Shown piece by piece: positions 61,212-64,000 of a stretch of 64,000 bases of DNA. The number at the start of each line of letters is the position of its first letter. The first letter of the stretch is position 1. Position numbers and translations under genes: made by a program. A model generated the notes under the pieces. It searched no databases. It was not told where the DNA came from and saw only the letters and a list, made by a program, of their open reading frames with translations. The DNA is from an uncultured Planctomycetales bacterium (GTDB lineage: Bacteria > Planctomycetota > Planctomycetia > Pirellulales > Thermoguttaceae): the NCBI GenBank assembly GCA_937889015.1, contig CALARR010000208.1, positions 1-64,000 on the forward strand. Direction: 5' to 3'.

Positions 61212-63377
61212 CTACTGAAGCAGCAGACGTAGTTCCTGGTCGGGCTGCACCTGGACCGCGACGCCCTCCAGCAATTGCTGGCCGGACAGCGTGCGAGGCT
61301 TCTCCGCGGCCAAGTCCTGCAGCGTGTACGACCTATCGGCTTGGGCGGTGAACCACTCCGGGAACTGGTTGATGCGCGGATAGTCGAGGGGCAGGTGCAT
61401 GACAAGCGTGTGCCGGGGTTTGTCGGCCAGCAGCTTGCCACAGTAAGGCTTGTCGGCCATCAGGCTGATGGCTAGACGATCCCCTTCGCACGCCACGCCC
61501 AGGCGCACGTCCTCGCGCCAAGGCTGGATCGTGAACCCCTGACTCTTCCACAGGGCGTACATGATCGCGGTGCGCGCCGAGTTGCCGTCGCCGTGCCAGC
61601 CTTCGATGATTCCGTCGGCGCGCTGGGCACGCCACATGCTGCGGATTTCGCTGTCAAGCCACTCGGCCACCGAGGCGATCGGTTCGCGGTTGTAGAGGTT
61701 GATGGCCCCTTCGATCGAGTCGGCGTAGCCGTCGGCCCCGCCCCAATTGTGGCCCGTGTAGTGCGGCTTCAGATTGCCCAAGACCTTGCGAACCGCGTCA
61801 CGATAGGCCTGTTTCTTGTCGATCAGCCACAGCGTGTAGACGCCATCGTAGTCGTAACCCCAGGTATCGCAGAGCGTGCGGCTGTGCTCGCCCGTCTTGG
61901 GATTGAAGGAGGCATAGAGCAGGCCATGCTCGTTCCGGGCGACTTGCAGAATACGGTCGAAGATGGCGTGCAGCGGTTCCTGGTAGGCCTTCTTCTTGGC
62001 CGGTGCGGCGTGGCTCACCGCGACATACAGTTCCGACAGCCCGTTGATCACCTCGCAGCCGTGATCCACCAGACGCAGGGTGGGAAGGTTGCGCGTGGGA
62101 TGCTGATCGCCCAGGAGATAGTAATCGCCCAGGCGGATAGCCCAATCCAGATACTTGCGCTCGCCTGTGAACCAATACAAGCGTGAGCAAGCCTGAAGCA
62201 GGTCGCCATTGACCTCGAACTTGAGGGTGGGGATGCGGCCGAAAGGGGTCTCGACGGGGGCGTGTTTCCAGATGTCGTCGACGATCCCCAACATGCGTTC
62301 GGACCAGGGACTGGGCCCCAACCACTCGGTGAGCGGGATCAATCCATCTTTGACGTATTCGGCCGCGCCGAAGATGATCCCGTCCAGATTGGGGTGTTGA
62401 TCGAGAAAGGCCTGCTTGGGGAACGACCATGTGTCGGGCAGACGATCGATGCGCGAGGTGAGTTTGGTCTCCGTGCGCAACATTTGCAGCATGCGTTCAT
62501 CGAATAGGGCCCGATCGGTCAGGGCGGCGGTCAGGACCATGAACGGATAGTTGTCGGCAGCGGCGTCCTGGGCGTTCCAGTAGTGGTGCCCGTTGAGATT
62601 GCGGGGGATCAGCCCGGTCTTCGGATCGGCCTGTTTCAGCCAGCCCTCCACGAATTTGCGTGAGCGAAATAGCATCTCGTTGGCTCGGCGGCCGTTGACC
62701 TGGGCCTGCTGGAAGGCCGCTTCCAACTTGGCATCGGCATGGGGCTTGGGTGCCGGGACGGCTGACGCGTCCCACAGCGGACGCTTATCAGGAAAGGCCT
62801 CGACAACCGGCGGGCGCTGGCGGGGTTCGGCAGGCCGGGGGCGGATGTTGGCCGTGCATTTGTAGGTGGGCTTCGTCAGATCGGCTTGCGGCCCGGTATG
62901 CTGCTTCCACGTCAGGCGGATCTCGTTGAGAAAGGCCGGCTTCCCCTCGCCCCGGCGAAGGATAATCTCGTATCGTTCGCCCTTGGCGTTCTCGGGCACA
63001 GGCACACGGACCCAACGGAAGCCCTCGAACCCGTCGCTGCGCACGGTTCGTTGCTGGCCGTTGATTGTGACCATCGCCACGCGTACGTCATCCTTGGAAC
63101 CCCACAACAGTTCAAGGACGTGCCCCGCCTGAGGCCTGACTTGGACAACCAGTTCAATGTCATTTCGCCCCAGCCAGTAGTAGGGTGTGCCGTTAAGCTT
63201 TTCCGAGCCCTCTTCAAAGCGGAACCAGGCAAGCGTCAGGGCGTCGTCGGGCCGATAGTCGGGGCGGGGCGGAGCCGCCGCCCCCTGTCCGCCGGTTGTC
63301 AGCCAGACGACCACGATGCACAGCACTGGGTATCCGAATAGACGGGCGATGACGGTCGGAGCCGAAGGGTTGTGCAT
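61212..63377 (-). CDS. Exported alpha-helical-barrel protein, 721 residues, glycosidase-like
   Basis: Signal peptide about 1-33, then a beta-rich domain (about 40-165, YYWLGRNDIELVVQVRPQAG) that resembles a carbohydrate-binding module. Residues about 215-590 form a helical barrel with GHHYWNAQDAAADNYPFMVL, LRLVDHGCEVINGLSELYV and DTWGYDYDGVYTLWL; each matches a segment of the 556-residue protein at 19868 in the same order, and the beta-rich tails share INQFPEWF/INEMPQWF. It is the same family with an added N-terminal domain. Start at 63377 follows AGGAAG. The enzymatic activity is unknown; (alpha/alpha) barrels with conserved Asp, Glu and Tyr suggest glycan lysis. Confidence 0.83.
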   Translation of the reverse strand: MHNPSAPTVIARLFGYPVLCIVVVWLTTGGQGAAAPPRPDYRPDDALTLAWFRFEEGSEKLNGTPYYWLGRNDIELVVQVRPQAGHVLELLWGSKDDVRVAMVTINGQQRTVRSDGFEGFRWVRVPVPENAKGERYEIILRRGEGKPAFLNEIRLTWKQHTGPQADLTKPTYKCTANIRPRPAEPRQRPPVVEAFPDKRPLWDASAVPAPKPHADAKLEAAFQQAQVNGRRANEMLFRSRKFVEGWLKQADPKTGLIPRNLNGHHYWNAQDAAADNYPFMVLTAALTDRALFDERMLQMLRTETKLTSRIDRLPDTWSFPKQAFLDQHPNLDGIIFGAAEYVKDGLIPLTEWLGPSPWSERMLGIVDDIWKHAPVETPFGRIPTLKFEVNGDLLQACSRLYWFTGERKYLDWAIRLGDYYLLGDQHPTRNLPTLRLVDHGCEVINGLSELYVAVSHAAPAKKKAYQEPLHAIFDRILQVARNEHGLLYASFNPKTGEHSRTLCDTWGYDYDGVYTLWLIDKKQAYRDAVRKVLGNLKPHYTGHNWGGADGYADSIEGAINLYNREPIASVAEWLDSEIRSMWRAQRADGIIEGWHGDGNSARTAIMYALWKSQGFTIQPWREDVRLGVACEGDRLAISLMADKPYCGKLLADKPRHTLVMHLPLDYPRINQFPEWFTAQADRSYTLQDLAAEKPRTLSGQQLLEGVAVQVQPDQELRLLLQ

Positions 63378-63888
63378 AGCGGAAGACTTCCTATGATCTC
63401 TGCCTTGTTGACGGCCCGGGCCGACTGACAAGAGGGCAGGAAACCCGGACTTTCGCGATCAACCTTCGGTTGCGGCCCGGCCCTCAGTTCGTTGGCTGTG
63501 GAGGCTCCAGTGAAGCCGGTTTCGAACTGACAGGCACGCCGGTCCTGGTGGCCGGCCGAGCGGGGCAGGGCTGGTCCCGAGAGGCTTCGCTGAGGCAGAG
63601 TCTCCGGTTGGGGTGAATCTGACGGGAAAGGCCGCTCCGAGGGACAAGCAGGCCGCGCTTCGGCCATCATTATGCCCTGCTAGGAAGGAGGGCGGCAAGC
63701 CACCTGGCCATCGGCGCTTTGGAAGGGGAAAAGGGGTATCGACATCCGGAAGCTGAGTAGGTAAGCTGATACGTGCCTGGAAGTGCAGGCGGCCTACAGC
63801 GAAATCTCGCCTTCGAGCCCACCTTTCTCACACACCGGCACCCGATGAACCTCGCTCCATTTGGTCGTGCCAACCCGGAGGGCGCGTC
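63378..63888. other. Divergent intergenic region, nothing recognised
   Basis: 511 bases between the barrel-protein gene and the last, partial gene. I find no good promoter pair, structured RNA or small gene here. Confidence 0.4.
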
Positions 63889-64000
63889 ATGATCTCCACG
63901 AAGTCGGAACGGGGCGTTGGGTACTCCGTCGCCGAGTTGAATGACGTTCGTCACATGTTTGTCAGCGCCGTGCCGCGGAGCGGCGAGAGCCTGGAAGAGC
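63889..64000 (+). CDS. Start of a Rid-like (YjgF/RidA superfamily) protein, cut by window end
   Basis: 37 codons are visible: MISTKSERG, then ELNDVRHMFVSAVPRSGESL. GGAGG lies nine bases before the ATG. The phrase VRHMFVSAVPR plus GESLEE resembles the N-terminal strands of Rid-family proteins, which hydrolyse reactive enamines/imines or act as their non-enzymatic relatives. The coding call rests on the ribosome site and open frame; the family call rests on a short match. Confidence 0.5.
   Translation, partial: MISTKSERGVGYSVAELNDVRHMFVSAVPRSGESLEE

Overview
The window is GC-rich bacterial DNA with dense coding on both strands and no rRNA, tRNA, CRISPR array, insertion sequence or prophage that I can recognise. 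The gene content points to a planctomycete, probably Pirellulales-like: several secreted Gfo/Idh/MocA oxidoreductases (two with twin-arginine-type N-termini), two DUF4838 proteins, an HzsA-related dihaem propeller, neutral-ceramidase-like secreted proteins, ThuA plus TIM-barrel fusions, SHD1-SUMF1 fusions and many secreted orphan families. This is inferred from family content alone; there is no phylogenetic marker in the window.

Layout. 1-7588 (minus): FCD/GntR regulator, ThuA/sugar-isomerase fusion, Gfo/Idh/MocA, HEAT-repeat protein and a second Gfo/Idh/MocA cut by the window edge; the regulator has a near-consensus promoter with a 16-bp palindrome over its -10 region. 7901-29002 (plus): OFA-type transporter, HzsA-related protein, then a tight six-gene run (12537-24012) of ceramidase-like, GH-A-like glycosidase, ceramidase-like, Ycf46-like AAA ATPase, helical-barrel protein and DUF4838 protein, followed by a second DUF4838 protein and an orphan, with one small Gly-rich secreted protein on the other strand. 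29096-32607 (minus): GlgX debranching enzyme and a cytochrome c'-like monohaem protein that has its own clear promoter and terminator. 32817-37591: an operon of AdhE-type acetaldehyde dehydrogenase, STAS antagonist and RsbW-like kinase, divergent from a Cache-HAMP-PP2C phosphatase, i.e. a complete partner-switching set around a fermentative enzyme. 37910-42041: carbohydrate-binding-like secreted protein, NtrB-like kinase and NtrC-like sigma-54 activator. 42191-48794: two uroporphyrinogen-decarboxylase-fold proteins, a TPR/Cys-cluster protein with a NapH-like polyferredoxin, 5-formyl-THF cyclo-ligase and an esterase. 48948-56163: HAD phosphatase, a symporter with a 53-residue membrane miniprotein and an exported glutamine amidotransferase-like protein, a galactokinase/nucleotidyltransferase pair, and a divergent Gfo/Idh/MocA. 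56282-64000: SHD1-SUMF1 protein, SDR, third ceramidase-like protein, an internally deleted NagX-like acetyltransferase, a 721-residue barrel protein, and the start of a Rid-like gene.

How it fits together. Most genes make exported proteins for handling complex glycans and their derivatives, with sugar oxidoreductases, isomerase, kinase/nucleotidyltransferase and transporters to process the products, plus glycogen debranching and a fermentative aldehyde dehydrogenase. Regulation is unusually visible: a GntR repressor site, near-consensus sigma-70-type promoters at several genes, a partner-switching module and a sigma-54 two-component system.
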